From Bradyrhizobium sp. 4 (lineage in GTDB: Bacteria; Pseudomonadota; Alphaproteobacteria; Rhizobiales; Xanthobacteraceae): a stretch of 64,000 nt of DNA. Made by a program: the position numbers and the translations under genes. Positions 35,225 to 44,533 of the stretch are shown piece after piece. The notes under the pieces were generated by a model. The model was not told the origin of the DNA. It was given only the letters and a program-made list of their open reading frames with translations, and made no database searches. The DNA lies in contig NZ_CP064686.1 of the NCBI RefSeq assembly GCF_023100905.1, positions 6,324,001 to 6,388,000 on the forward strand. Direction: 5' to 3'. Position 1 is the first letter of the stretch, and the number at the start of each line of letters is the position of its first letter.

Positions 35225-35431
35225 ATGGCGTCGTTCGCGCTCGATCTCGTTCTGTGGCTCACCGGCGTTCGCGGCCATATCCCGCGCTTTGACGATTTTC
35301 GTCCCGTTCCCACGACGCCCACCGTTGGCGCCAGCCACCTGGTACGCGTAATGGTCATCACGGCCGCCGTTCTCGCCGCGCTGTCGCTCGCGGTCTGGGG
35401 CACGGTCTGGATTGCGATCCAGTTGCTCTAG
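35225..35431 (+). CDS. Small single-pass membrane protein in denitrification island
   Basis: 68 residues: polar N-terminal half with RFDDFRPVPTTPTVGASH, then one membrane helix (about 40-65). Ribosome site GGAGATAGG precedes the ATG. Unknown family. Its position between hemN and nirK behind an FNR-type box suggests expression under low oxygen or nitric oxide. Confidence 0.65.
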   Translation: MASFALDLVLWLTGVRGHIPRFDDFRPVPTTPTVGASHLVRVMVITAAVLAALSLAVWGTVWIAIQLL

Positions 35432-35584
35432 CCGACAACAATCCATTCGCAACAAACGCAGCTGAACATGCGAACGATTTGCGGCCGAGGCGACTGACGT
35501 CGGGCGCCATCGCGTCTTTGGTATCGCCGATGCGATCTTCGACAAACTCCTAAGGATTTTACCGGAGGCGAATACGGCAAAAGC

Positions 35585-35598
35585 TTGTTGCAGCACAA
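35585..35598 (+). promoter_or_regulatory. FixK/NnrR-type box before nirK
   Basis: TTGTTGCAGCACAA fits TTG-N8-CAA; it ends 69 bp before the nirK start codon. Other nirK promoters in Bradyrhizobium carry a comparable site (established knowledge). Confidence 0.7.
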
Positions 35599-35667
35599 AC
35601 ACGGTTGCCGCGATCGGCGCACACTGCATTCCGTCATCAAGACCATTTCAGATGAAGGATGCTTCCG

Positions 35668-36765
35668 ATGTTCACCCGCCGAGCCGCATTGATCAGCGCC
35701 GCCGCCACCGCCTTGATGCTGGCGACACCCGCCTTGGCTGCCGACGATCTCAAACTGCCGCGCCAGAAGGTCGAGCTGGTCGCTCCGCCGTTCGTGCACG
35801 CGCATGAGCAAGCGACCAAGCAGGGCCCCAAGATCGTGGAATTCACGCTCACGATCGAGGAGAAGAAAGTCGTCATCGACGAGAAGGGAACCACCTTCCA
35901 GGCGATGACTTTCAACGGCTCGATGCCGGGTCCGATGATGGTCGTGCACGAGGGCGACTACGTCGAAACGACGCTGGTCAATCCCGCATCCAACTCCATG
36001 CCGCACAACATCGACTTCCATTCCGCGACCGGTGCGCTCGGCGGCGGTGCGCTCACGCTGGTCAATCCCGGCGAGCAGGTCGTCTTGCGCTGGAAGGCGA
36101 CCAAGACCGGCGTGTTCGTCTACCATTGCGCACCGGGCGGCCCGATGATCCCCTGGCACGTCGTCTCCGGCATGAACGGTGCCGTGATGGTGCTGCCGCG
36201 TGACGGCCTCAACGACGGCAAGGGCCACGCACTGAAATACGACAAGGTCTATTATGTCGGCGAGCAGGACATGTACGTGCCACGCGACGACAAGGGCAAT
36301 TTCAAATCCTATGAATCGCCGGGCGAAGCCTTCACCGACACCGAAGAGGTGATGAAGAAGCTGATCCCCTCCCATGTGGTGTTCAACGGCAAGGTCGGCG
36401 CGCTCACCGGCAAGAATGCGCTCACCGCCAATGTCGGCGAGAACGTGCTGATCGTGCATTCGCAGGCCAATCGCGACAGCCGTCCGCATCTGATCGGCGG
36501 CCATGGCGATTATGTCTGGGAGACCGGCAAGTTCTCCAACGCGCCGGAGACGGGGCTCGAGACCTGGTTCATCCGCGGCGGCTCGGCGGGCGCTGCGCTG
36601 TACAAGTTCATGCAGCCCGGCATCTACGCCTATGTCACGCACAATCTGATCGAGGCCGCCGACCTCGGCGCCACCGCGCACTTCAAGGTCGAAGGCAAAT
36701 GGAACCACGATCTGATGACGCAGGTGAAGGCTCCTGCCGATATCCCGCCCCCCAACACCAACTAG
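35668..36765 (+). CDS. nirK: Copper-containing nitrite reductase
   Basis: Reduces nitrite to nitric oxide in the periplasm. 365 residues with an export signal (FTRRAALISAAATA, Tat-like). Type 1 copper ligands: His113, Cys154, His164, Met169; type 2: His118, His153 and the His of YVTHNLIEA; catalytic Asp116 (MPHNIDFHSA). This is a complete class I CuNIR. Start 35668 has AAGGA at a good distance; 35659 does not. An FNR-type box lies upstream and a terminator-like hairpin downstream. Confidence 0.97.
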   Translation: MFTRRAALISAAATALMLATPALAADDLKLPRQKVELVAPPFVHAHEQATKQGPKIVEFTLTIEEKKVVIDEKGTTFQAMTFNGSMPGPMMVVHEGDYVETTLVNPASNSMPHNIDFHSATGALGGGALTLVNPGEQVVLRWKATKTGVFVYHCAPGGPMIPWHVVSGMNGAVMVLPRDGLNDGKGHALKYDKVYYVGEQDMYVPRDDKGNFKSYESPGEAFTDTEEVMKKLIPSHVVFNGKVGALTGKNALTANVGENVLIVHSQANRDSRPHLIGGHGDYVWETGKFSNAPETGLETWFIRGGSAGAALYKFMQPGIYAYVTHNLIEAADLGATAHFKVEGKWNHDLMTQVKAPADIPPPNTN

Positions 36766-36774
36766 ACGCGACGA

Positions 36775-36801
36775 GGGGCCGGTGATGACCGGCCCCTTTT
36801 T
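36775..36801 (+). terminator. Hairpin with T-run between nirK and nirV
   Basis: GGGGCCGG-TGATGA-CCGGCCCC followed by TTTTT. It follows nirK by 9 bp and ends 14 bp before the nirV start codon, so it should reduce but not necessarily abolish read-through into nirV. Confidence 0.85.
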
Positions 36802-36815
36802 CATGGGGAACGACC

Positions 36816-37694
36816 ATGCTGATCGCATTCAAGCTGAAGCTGCTACTCGCCTGCGCCGCCGGGCTTGCGGGGCCGATCGCAGTGGCGCCGCTGGTATCGG
36901 ACATCGGGACCCACGGCACCGCGACGGAGCCCGCCATCGTCAGGGTCGCGCCAGGCAGCCTGTCCTATCGCGAGGCCGGCGATTTCACGCGTGCCGGACA
37001 GCAAGCGGAAGCGCCGCTGCGCGCGATGCGCTTCGAGAGGCCGCTGCACATCATGCGGCATCAGGTCTCGTCATCCGACTATCAGATTTGCGTGCGGGAG
37101 GGAGCTTGCCGCGCGCTTGATCGCGGCGTGGCCATCGCCTCCGATCGACCCGCGGTGCAGGTGAGCTGGCACGATGCCGAGGCGTATGCGGGTTGGCTCT
37201 CGCGCAAGACCGGTCACAGCTACCGCCTGCCGAGCGACGCGGAATGGGCTTTTGCGGCCGGCTCCAGATTCAGAGATGACGGCCTTCCGGTGGACGCAGC
37301 AGATCCATCGAAGCGCTGGATCGGTCGCTACGAGCGTGAATCCGAGCGCGACCTCTTCGACACGACCGCCTATCCGTTCGGCAAGTTCGGTTCGAACGAG
37401 CACGGCATCGAAGATCTCGCCGGCAATGTCTGGGAGTGGACCTCGACCTGCTTCGTGCGCTCGCGCACCGACGCGGCCGGCAATACCGGCAAACCGACCG
37501 TGAACTGCGGCGTGCGCGTCGCCGAAGGTGCCCACCGCGCCTATGTCACGGATTTCATCCGCGACGCCCGCGCCGGCGGCTGCGCGCAAGGCGTACCGCC
37601 TGCCAATCTCGGCTTCCGCCTGGTGCGAGAGGAAACGTCCTGGGTCGCCAGCGTATCGGCGCGGTGGAGCAAGACGTGGGCGGCGAGGTCGTGA
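36816..37694 (+). CDS. nirV: NirV, formylglycine-generating-enzyme-like protein
   Basis: 292 residues with a signal-like N-terminus (LKLLLACAAGLAGPIA) and an FGE-sulfatase (SUMF1) domain: VQVSWHDAEAYAGWLSRKTGHSYRLPSDAEWAFAAG, then EDLAGNVWEWTSTCF and LGFRLVRE. NirV is habitually encoded after nirK; its role in nitrite reduction is unknown. It lacks the usual active-site cysteine pattern of true formylglycine enzymes as far as I can judge by eye. It is separated from nirK by a hairpin terminator. Confidence 0.9.
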   Translation: MLIAFKLKLLLACAAGLAGPIAVAPLVSDIGTHGTATEPAIVRVAPGSLSYREAGDFTRAGQQAEAPLRAMRFERPLHIMRHQVSSSDYQICVREGACRALDRGVAIASDRPAVQVSWHDAEAYAGWLSRKTGHSYRLPSDAEWAFAAGSRFRDDGLPVDAADPSKRWIGRYERESERDLFDTTAYPFGKFGSNEHGIEDLAGNVWEWTSTCFVRSRTDAAGNTGKPTVNCGVRVAEGAHRAYVTDFIRDARAGGCAQGVPPANLGFRLVREETSWVASVSARWSKTWAARS

Positions 37695-37737
37695 GTGATC
37701 GTAGCGTCATGGCCTTCGCCAGCACGACGCCGGGAAT

Positions 37738-38373
37738 TCACATCGCCCGCGCGAACATGCGAAAGCCCGGCGCACCGATGATCGCCTCGAAGGCAGGATC
37801 GCGCTTCTCCTCGGCAAGGACAAAGCCGGCCTTGGCATAAGCGCGCTCGGCGGGCTCGTTGCCGATCAGGAACGATATTGTCGCCCGGGCAAATCCAGCC
37901 GCCCGCCCCTTCTCCAGCGCATGCGCGATCAGCGACTGCACGAGACCGCGACCACGATAGGCGGGATCAGTCGCGACATACTCGATCATCCAATCGCCCT
38001 CATCGCCCTGAACCCAGCAGGCGCGCGTGTAGCCGCCACGTTGGCGGATGGCGGCAAGCTCAGGCGGGGCGAGCCCGGTCGCGGCAGCGATCTCTTCGAT
38101 GGCACGCCAAGCTGCTGGTCCCGTGCCGGCCGCCGGTAGCGCACACAAGGCAGCCGCAGGCTTGTCATCGATCTCGGCGACCAGAAATTCCGAGACGTGC
38201 CACATCGACACCGCGCGCGCGACCACGATGCGCGCGACGAACTCGCGGCACTGCGCCTCCGGCAAACCGAGCGCAACGTCGAACCAGCCGCGCGGCCGGT
38301 AGCCGCGTTGCGATGACAGGATGGTTTGCGCGATGAAATCGGCGTCTTCGGGACGCGCAGACCGTATCGTCAT
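37738..38373 (-). CDS. GNAT-family N-acetyltransferase
   Basis: 211 residues. The acetyl-CoA site reads VATDPAYRGRGLVQSLIAHALEKGRAAGF, followed by ISFLIGNEPAERAYAKAGF, the standard GNAT motif A/B layout. Substrate unknown. It lies 22 bp after scoB on the same strand and may be transcribed with scoAB. Confidence 0.85.
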   Translation of the reverse strand: MTIRSARPEDADFIAQTILSSQRGYRPRGWFDVALGLPEAQCREFVARIVVARAVSMWHVSEFLVAEIDDKPAAALCALPAAGTGPAAWRAIEEIAAATGLAPPELAAIRQRGGYTRACWVQGDEGDWMIEYVATDPAYRGRGLVQSLIAHALEKGRAAGFARATISFLIGNEPAERAYAKAGFVLAEEKRDPAFEAIIGAPGFRMFARAM

Positions 38374-38395
38374 GCGCGCCCCCTTCGCGAAAACC

Positions 38396-39046
38396 TTACG
38401 TGTTCTTCAGTGCGACGCGGAATTCGGCTTCGGTCTTGGCCTTGACCTCGTCGAGCGAGACGCCGTCGGCGAGCTCGATCAGCGCCATACCGCCGTTGCC
38501 GTGCTTGTCGATGGTGAAGACGGCCAGATCGGTCACGACCATGTCGACCACGCGCTCGCCGGTCAGCGGCAAATTGCACTGCTTCAGGAGCTTTGGACCG
38601 TCCTTCGCCGAATGCTCCATCACAACGACCACGCGCTTGACGCCGGCGACGAGATCCATCGCGCCGCCCATGCCCTTGACCATCTTGCCGGGGATCATCC
38701 AGTTGGCGAGATCGCCGTTCTGGGCCACCTGCATCGCACCGAGGATCGACAGATCCATGTGGCCGCCACGGATCATACCGAAGGAATCCGCGCTCGAGAA
38801 ATACGAGGTCGACGGCAGCTCGCTCACGGTCTGCTTGCCAGCGTTGATGAGATCGGCGTCCTCTTCACCCTCATAGGGGAACGGGCCCATGCCGAGCATG
38901 CCGTTCTCGCTCTGGAGGCTGACGTCCATGCCGTCCGGGATGTAGTTCGAGACCAGCGTCGGGATGCCGATGCCGAGGTTGACGTAGTAGCCGTCACGCA
39001 ATTCCTTCGCGGCGCGCGCAGCCATCTGTTCACGGGTCCAGGCCAT
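38396..39046 (-). CDS. scoB: 3-oxoacid CoA-transferase subunit B
   Basis: 216 residues. Beta subunit of the succinyl-CoA:3-ketoacid (acetoacetate) CoA-transferase, moving CoA to a 3-oxoacid. The catalytic glutamate motif SENGMLGMGP and GMGGAMDLVAG loop are present. Gene order scoA-scoB with an 18-bp gap. PcaIJ (3-oxoadipate) transferases are close relatives; no aromatic-pathway genes are nearby, so the acetoacetate role is favoured. Confidence 0.93.
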   Translation of the reverse strand: MAWTREQMAARAAKELRDGYYVNLGIGIPTLVSNYIPDGMDVSLQSENGMLGMGPFPYEGEEDADLINAGKQTVSELPSTSYFSSADSFGMIRGGHMDLSILGAMQVAQNGDLANWMIPGKMVKGMGGAMDLVAGVKRVVVVMEHSAKDGPKLLKQCNLPLTGERVVDMVVTDLAVFTIDKHGNGGMALIELADGVSLDEVKAKTEAEFRVALKNT

Positions 39047-39064
39047 GTGGTTCTCCTGATACGC

Positions 39065-39772
39065 TTAAGCGGCGGTGCGCGGGCGGGTGTTGCGGAATTC
39101 GATGCGCTTCTTGGCCGTTCCGACCTCGACGATGCGCTTGACGAAAAGACCGGGCGTGTGGATGTGGTCGGGATCGAGTTCGCCGGCCGGAACCAAATGC
39201 TCGACCTCGGCCACAGTGACTTTAGCGGCGGTCGCCATCATTGGGTTAAAGTTGCGCGCGGTCTTGCGGTAGATGAGGTTACCTGCGGTGTCGCCCTTCC
39301 AGGCGTGCACGATGGCGAGGTCGGCGAACAGGCCGCGCTCCATCAGGTATTTCTGCCCGTCGAATTCCTTCACTTCCTTGCCTTCGGCGATCAGCGTGCC
39401 GACGCCGGTCTTGGTGTAGAAGGCCGGAATGCCGGCGCCGCCCGCGCGAATGCGCTCGGCCAGCGTGCCCTGCGGATTGAATTCGAGTTCCAGCTCGCCG
39501 GCGAGGAATTGCTGGGCAAACAGCTTGTTCTCGCCGACATAGGACGAGATCATCTTCTTGATCTGGCGGGTTTCGAGCAGGCGGCTGAGGCCAATGCCGT
39601 CGACGCCGGCATTGTTCGAAACCACCGTCAGGTCCTTGACGCCGGAGTCGCGGATCGCGTCCGACAGCGTCTCGGCGATGCCGCAGAGGCCGAAGCCGCC
39701 CGACATGATCATCATGCCGTCTTTCAGAACGCCCTCGAGAGCCGACTTGGCGTCGGGATAGACCTTATTCAT
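39065..39772 (-). CDS. scoA: 3-oxoacid CoA-transferase subunit A
   Basis: 235 residues. Alpha subunit of the CoA-transferase, with the family motifs MIMSGGFGLCGIAETL near the N-terminus and NNAGVDGIGLSRLL. Starts MNKVYPDAKSALEGVLKDG, as expected. Works with ScoB in ketone-body and short-chain polyhydroxybutyrate breakdown, feeding acetoacetyl-CoA to central metabolism. The 278 bp upstream hold no other gene. Confidence 0.93.
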   Translation of the reverse strand: MNKVYPDAKSALEGVLKDGMMIMSGGFGLCGIAETLSDAIRDSGVKDLTVVSNNAGVDGIGLSRLLETRQIKKMISSYVGENKLFAQQFLAGELELEFNPQGTLAERIRAGGAGIPAFYTKTGVGTLIAEGKEVKEFDGQKYLMERGLFADLAIVHAWKGDTAGNLIYRKTARNFNPMMATAAKVTVAEVEHLVPAGELDPDHIHTPGLFVKRIVEVGTAKKRIEFRNTRPRTAA

Positions 39773-40050
39773 GCAAATAACCTTCGAGTGAACCTTCGGC
39801 TTGCAGGCGTCGCGCCTTATTGGCGGCGATTATTAGGCGAAATCGTCCGAAGCCGTCAATGATACGGGGTTCTCCGCTCCGCCCCTGGGTGATAGAAGCT
39901 GCCCAAGCCGTGGGCGCAACCGTTCCCGTGGCCTTGAAAGCGACAAGAAAACCCATCAAGTTGCGGCACTTAACACAATAGGTCTTGGGCGTGGGGGCGC
40001 GCAGGTTTCCCGGCCCGCCTTCTGGCTCCAGCGACCAACCCGATCAGGAC

Positions 40051-41988
40051 ATGCCATTGACCATGGCCCAAGGAATGAAGCGCCTCGGGACGCCGATCGC
40101 GGCGCTGCTCGGCGTGGCGCTGATCGCCCTGATCGCTACCTCATGGCTCATCAATCGCGACGCACTGCGCAAGGCGGTGGAAACGCAGATCCGCGACGTC
40201 ACCGGACTCGAGGTCAATGTCGCAGGCGCGATCGACATTTCGGTGCTGCCGGCAAGCTACATCTCTTTCCATGACGTCGGCCTGAAGGGCGGCGGCACCA
40301 GCGATCCCGCGCTCCATGTCGAGGTGCTCACCGCGAACCTGCGGCTGCTGCCGCTGCTGCTGCAACGGTTCGAGATCGCCGACCTGACGCTGCTGCGGCC
40401 GCGCATCCATGTCAGCCTGAAGCCGGACGGCGAGAGCAACTGGACGCCGTTCATCCAGACCATCGCGCGCACCATGAAGCCCGGTGCCGAGAATCAGGTG
40501 TCGTTCTCCGAGATCCGGATCCAGGACGGCGTGCTCGATTACGAGGACGCTGCCACGCACGGCACCGAGAAGTTCGAGGACATCGACCTGTCGCTGGCCT
40601 GGCCCTCGATCTCGCGCTCCTTCGCCGCGACCGGACAGTTCGACTGGCGCGGCGAACGGGTCGACGGCTCGATCAGCTTTTCCGATTTCGTCGCCGCGCT
40701 CTCCGGCGAGCGCTCGGGGTTGAAGGCGCGGATCGCGAGCGCACCGCTCAAGCTCGCCTTCGACGGCAGCGTCGCCAACCGCACCAGCCCGATGATGGAG
40801 GGCACGCTCACCATCGACAGCCCGTCCTTGCGCAACGCGCTGCGCTGGACCGGCCAGCCGCAGCCCGCCAGCGGCGGCTTCGGCCGCTTCGCGCTGAAGG
40901 CGAGGGCCAATGTCGTCGGCGCCTCGATCGCGCTCACCAACGTCAATGTCGAGCTCGACGGCAACACCGCCGAGGGCGTGATGACCTACGCCAATAACGG
41001 CCGTCAGACGCTGCAGGCGACGCTTGCAGCCGACGCGCTCGACTTCACGCCCTATATCTCGACCTTCCGCCTGCTCGCCAGCGGCGCGCGCGACTGGAAC
41101 AGGCAGCTGTTCGACCTCAACGCCCTCTCGACCACCGACCTCGACATGCGCCTGTCGGCCGCCAAGCTGACGGTCGGGGCGTCGAAACTCGGCCGCACCG
41201 CGATCGGCGCGAATCTGCGCAACGGCACGCTGGCGCTCTCGGTCGGCGAAGCCCAGGTCTATGGCGGCATCGCCAAGGGCTCTTTCGGCATCGCGCGCTC
41301 CGACACCGTCGCCGACATCAAGGCGCAGTTCCAGTTCACCGACGTCGACCTTCAGGCCTGCGCCTCCGAGCTGTTCGGTATCAACAAGCTGTCCGGGCGC
41401 GGCAACATCAACGTCTCGCTCCTCGCGTCCGGCTCGAGCCCGTTCGGCCTCGTGCAGTCGCTCGACGGCAGCGCCACCGTGACCGGGCATGACGGCGCGA
41501 TCTCCGGCTTCAATGCCGAGCAGCTCCTGAAGCGGCTCGAGCGGCGGCCGCTGTCCGGCGGCGGCAATTTCCGCAACGGCTCCACCCCTTACGACAATCT
41601 CACTATCGCGGTGAAGTTCTCCGATGGCGTGGCCACCGCCGAGGACATCCGCGTCGAGGGACCGGCGGCGAAGATCACAATGACCGGCACCGCATCGGTG
41701 CCGGCGCGCGAATACGACATGAAGGGCGTGGCCAGCCTCAACAGCGCGTCGGGGTTCGAATTGCCCTTCGTCGTGCAGGGCCCCTGGGACGATCCCCTGG
41801 TGTTCCCCGACCCGGAAAGCCTGATCCGCCGCTCGCCGGCCTCAGCGCCCCTGCTCGACATGCTGAAAGACCGCAAGCCGGGCGACGCGGTGCGCTCCGC
41901 GATCGAGCGTATCACCGGGACCGGAAAACGTCCCGCACCGGCCGAAGCGCCGACAGCGGAGAACGCCAAGGGCGCGAAGTCCAACTGA
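40051..41988 (+). CDS. AsmA-family protein
   Basis: 645 residues from ATG 40051: membrane helix (about 13-32), then a long periplasmic beta-rich body with the AsmA N-terminal block DVTGLEVNVAGAIDISVLPASYISFHDVGLKG and the C-terminal AsmA_2 block GNINVSLLASGSSPFGLVQSLDGSATV. AsmA-like proteins span the periplasm and take part in lipid transport to the outer membrane. Starts at 40063 or 40075 are also possible. Confidence 0.86.
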   Translation: MPLTMAQGMKRLGTPIAALLGVALIALIATSWLINRDALRKAVETQIRDVTGLEVNVAGAIDISVLPASYISFHDVGLKGGGTSDPALHVEVLTANLRLLPLLLQRFEIADLTLLRPRIHVSLKPDGESNWTPFIQTIARTMKPGAENQVSFSEIRIQDGVLDYEDAATHGTEKFEDIDLSLAWPSISRSFAATGQFDWRGERVDGSISFSDFVAALSGERSGLKARIASAPLKLAFDGSVANRTSPMMEGTLTIDSPSLRNALRWTGQPQPASGGFGRFALKARANVVGASIALTNVNVELDGNTAEGVMTYANNGRQTLQATLAADALDFTPYISTFRLLASGARDWNRQLFDLNALSTTDLDMRLSAAKLTVGASKLGRTAIGANLRNGTLALSVGEAQVYGGIAKGSFGIARSDTVADIKAQFQFTDVDLQACASELFGINKLSGRGNINVSLLASGSSPFGLVQSLDGSATVTGHDGAISGFNAEQLLKRLERRPLSGGGNFRNGSTPYDNLTIAVKFSDGVATAEDIRVEGPAAKITMTGTASVPAREYDMKGVASLNSASGFELPFVVQGPWDDPLVFPDPESLIRRSPASAPLLDMLKDRKPGDAVRSAIERITGTGKRPAPAEAPTAENAKGAKSN

Positions 41989-42162
41989 GGACGGCGATCA
42001 AGCGGCACCAGCCGATCGACGCAGAATTGATCAGGGCGAATTGATGCAGCGATTGGATCGATGCGCACATTAAGCATCTCCTCTCGCCCGACACCCCCAC
42101 GACCTATGTCTGACAACAAGCCGCTAGATCGTATCACGGCCATGCGCTAGTGTTTTATACGA

Positions 42163-42179
42163 CCGGTTAAAAACACCGG
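42163..42179. promoter_or_regulatory. Candidate operator before ABC binding-protein gene
   Basis: CCGGT-TAAAAAC-ACCGG, perfect 5-bp arms, lies 20 bp before the GTG start and just before the ribosome site. It may be an operator or leader hairpin. The rest of the 210-bp gap holds no gene. Confidence 0.45.
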
Positions 42180-42198
42180 CCGTTTGAGGGAGAAAAAC

Positions 42199-43584
42199 GT
42201 GAAATCCAAGGTTATTGGCGCAGTATCACTGGCGGTCGCTGCGGCCGGGCTGTTTGCAGCCGCTGCACCCGCATTTGCGCAGCAGAAGACGATTACGGTC
42301 TGGTGGGGCAAGGGCTTCTACCGCTCCGAAGACGACGCGCTGCTCGAGACGATCAAGAAGTTCGAAGCCAAGACCGGCATCAAGGTCGAATTGTCGCAGT
42401 ACGCGATCCAGGACATGATTCCGAAGACGGTCGCCGCACTCGATTCAGGCACCGTGCCCGATGTTGCCTATTCCGACACCTACGACGTGCAGGTGCAGGG
42501 CAAGTGGGCCTACGAAGGCAGGCTCGAGGACCTCTCCGACATCATGGAGCCGATCAAGGATCGGTTCGTGCAGAACACGCTGGATGCGTCGATCCTCTAT
42601 AACGACGTCACCAAGAAGAAGGCCTATTACGGTTTCCCGCTGAAGCAGCAGAGCATGCATGTCGAGATCTGGAACGACATGCTGGAGAAGGCCGGCTTCA
42701 AGCTCGCCGACATCCCGACCGACTGGGAAGGCTACTGGACGTTCTGGTGCGACAAGGTGCAACCGGGGATCCGCAAGGCGACGGGCCAGCGCGTCTACGG
42801 CGTCGGCCAGCCGATGGGCGTGGAATCCACCGACGCCTTCCAGTCGTTCTACACCTTCATGGATGCCTATCACGTCAAGCTGGTCGACGACGACGGCAAG
42901 CTCACGGTCGACGATCCCAAGGTCCGCGAGAACCTGATCAAGGCGATGAAGGACTACACCGACACCTACATCAAGGGCTGCACCCCGCCGTCCTCGACGA
43001 CCTGGAAGGATCCCGACAACAACGTCGCGTTCCACAACAAGACCATCGTGATGACCCACAACTTCACGATCTCGATCGCGGCGAAGTGGTTCGAGGACTC
43101 CCAGAACCAGGCGCTCACGCCCGAGCAGCGCGAAGCCGGCAAGAAGGCCTATGGCGAGGACATTATCACCGCGTCCTTCCCGAAGGCTCCGGACGGTTCG
43201 ACGATCCGCTACCGCTCGGACGTCAAGACCGGACTGGTCTTCTCCGTGGCCAAGAACAAGGCCGAGGCCAAGCAGTTCATCGCCTTCCTGCTCCAGGAAG
43301 AGAACGTCCGGCCCTATATCGAGGGTGCGCTCGGCCGCTGGTTCCCGGTGACGAAGGAAAGCCAGGAGAGCCCGTTCTGGCAGGCCGACCGGCATCGCAA
43401 GGCGGTCTACGCGCAGTTCAAGGGCGGCACCGCCCCGTTCGACTTCACCAAGAACTGGAAGTTCACCATCCTGAACAACGAGAACGTCTGGGCCAAGGCG
43501 ATGAACCGCGTCGTCAGCGAGAAGGTGCCGGTGGACAAGGCGGTCGACGAGCTGATCGCTCGCATCAAGGCGGTCGCGGGCTGA
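42199..43584 (+). CDS. ABC importer periplasmic binding protein, sugar type
   Basis: 461 residues, family 1 extracellular binding protein. Starts with GTG (VKSKVIGAVSLAVAAAGLF...) behind GAGGGAG seven bases upstream; Sec signal peptide, cleavage after AFAQ. Mature part begins KTITVWWGKGFYRSEDDALL, then the family motif KTGIKVELSQYAIQDMI and GTVPDVAYSDTYD. The substrate is probably a sugar or polyol, not determinable here. Two permease genes follow; no ATPase gene. Confidence 0.88.
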   Translation: MKSKVIGAVSLAVAAAGLFAAAAPAFAQQKTITVWWGKGFYRSEDDALLETIKKFEAKTGIKVELSQYAIQDMIPKTVAALDSGTVPDVAYSDTYDVQVQGKWAYEGRLEDLSDIMEPIKDRFVQNTLDASILYNDVTKKKAYYGFPLKQQSMHVEIWNDMLEKAGFKLADIPTDWEGYWTFWCDKVQPGIRKATGQRVYGVGQPMGVESTDAFQSFYTFMDAYHVKLVDDDGKLTVDDPKVRENLIKAMKDYTDTYIKGCTPPSSTTWKDPDNNVAFHNKTIVMTHNFTISIAAKWFEDSQNQALTPEQREAGKKAYGEDIITASFPKAPDGSTIRYRSDVKTGLVFSVAKNKAEAKQFIAFLLQEENVRPYIEGALGRWFPVTKESQESPFWQADRHRKAVYAQFKGGTAPFDFTKNWKFTILNNENVWAKAMNRVVSEKVPVDKAVDELIARIKAVAG

Positions 43585-43660
43585 TCCCGGACTGCAATAA
43601 GGTATATGCTAATACCGGTCGCGGCTCTCCGCGACCGGTTGCTTTCGGTGGGTATGCGAT

Positions 43661-44533
43661 ATGGCGATCACACTTTCCGGCTCAGACACAATTCCGGCCC
43701 CTCCCCTGTCGGCGCGCCTTACCACGCAGCAGGTCTGGGGCATCTTGCTGCTTGTGCCCTATCTACTCGTCTTCCTGGCCTTCGTCGTCTATCCCGTCGG
43801 CTACGGCCTGTGGCTGGCGCGCAATCCGGCGAACTATGTCGCTCTGTACAACGACCCGATCTTCGCGCGCGCCGCGGTCAACACGCTGATCTTCCTGGTC
43901 ATCGGCATCAACGTGAAGATGCTGATCGCGCTGTTCCTGTCCGGCTTCTTCGCGCAGCAGCGCCCCTGGATCAAATGGCTGTCGGTGATCTTCATCCTGC
44001 CTTGGGCGGTGCCGTCGATCCCGACCATCCTGTCGGTCCGCTTCATGCTCAATCCGGAATGGGGCATGGTCAACCATTTCATCTTCTCCCTCACCGGCGA
44101 TGACGGCCCGAACTGGCTGAACGACCCGACGGTCGCGCTGACCATGGCGATCGCCGTGCATATCTGGAAGTCGCTGCCGTTTTGGACGCTGATCCTGCTG
44201 ACCGGGCGGCTCGCGATCCCGCAGGATCTGTACGAGGCGTCCGAAGTCGACGGCGCCAGTCCGTGGCAGAAATTCCGCTTCATCACCTGGCCGTCGATGC
44301 AGATGCTCTACGTCACCTGCACGCTGCTCTCGATGATCTGGACGCTCGGCGACTTCAACAGCGTCTATCTGCTCACCGGCGGCGGGCCGGCCGACCTCAC
44401 GCATGTGCTGTCGACGCTCGGCATCCGCTATCTCCGGCTCGACCAGCTCTCGCTTGCGATGGCCTCCATCGTCTGCGCGATACCGTTCGTGCTGCCGCTG
44501 ATGTACTTCATGATGAAACGGTTGTCGCGATGA
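43661..44533 (+). CDS. ABC sugar-type permease (MalF-like)
   Basis: 290 residues, six predicted helices, EAA loop LYEASEVDGASPWQKFRFIT (about 190-209). Partner of the following permease, which it overlaps by 4 bp (ATGA). Confidence 0.92.
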   Translation: MAITLSGSDTIPAPPLSARLTTQQVWGILLLVPYLLVFLAFVVYPVGYGLWLARNPANYVALYNDPIFARAAVNTLIFLVIGINVKMLIALFLSGFFAQQRPWIKWLSVIFILPWAVPSIPTILSVRFMLNPEWGMVNHFIFSLTGDDGPNWLNDPTVALTMAIAVHIWKSLPFWTLILLTGRLAIPQDLYEASEVDGASPWQKFRFITWPSMQMLYVTCTLLSMIWTLGDFNSVYLLTGGGPADLTHVLSTLGIRYLRLDQLSLAMASIVCAIPFVLPLMYFMMKRLSR

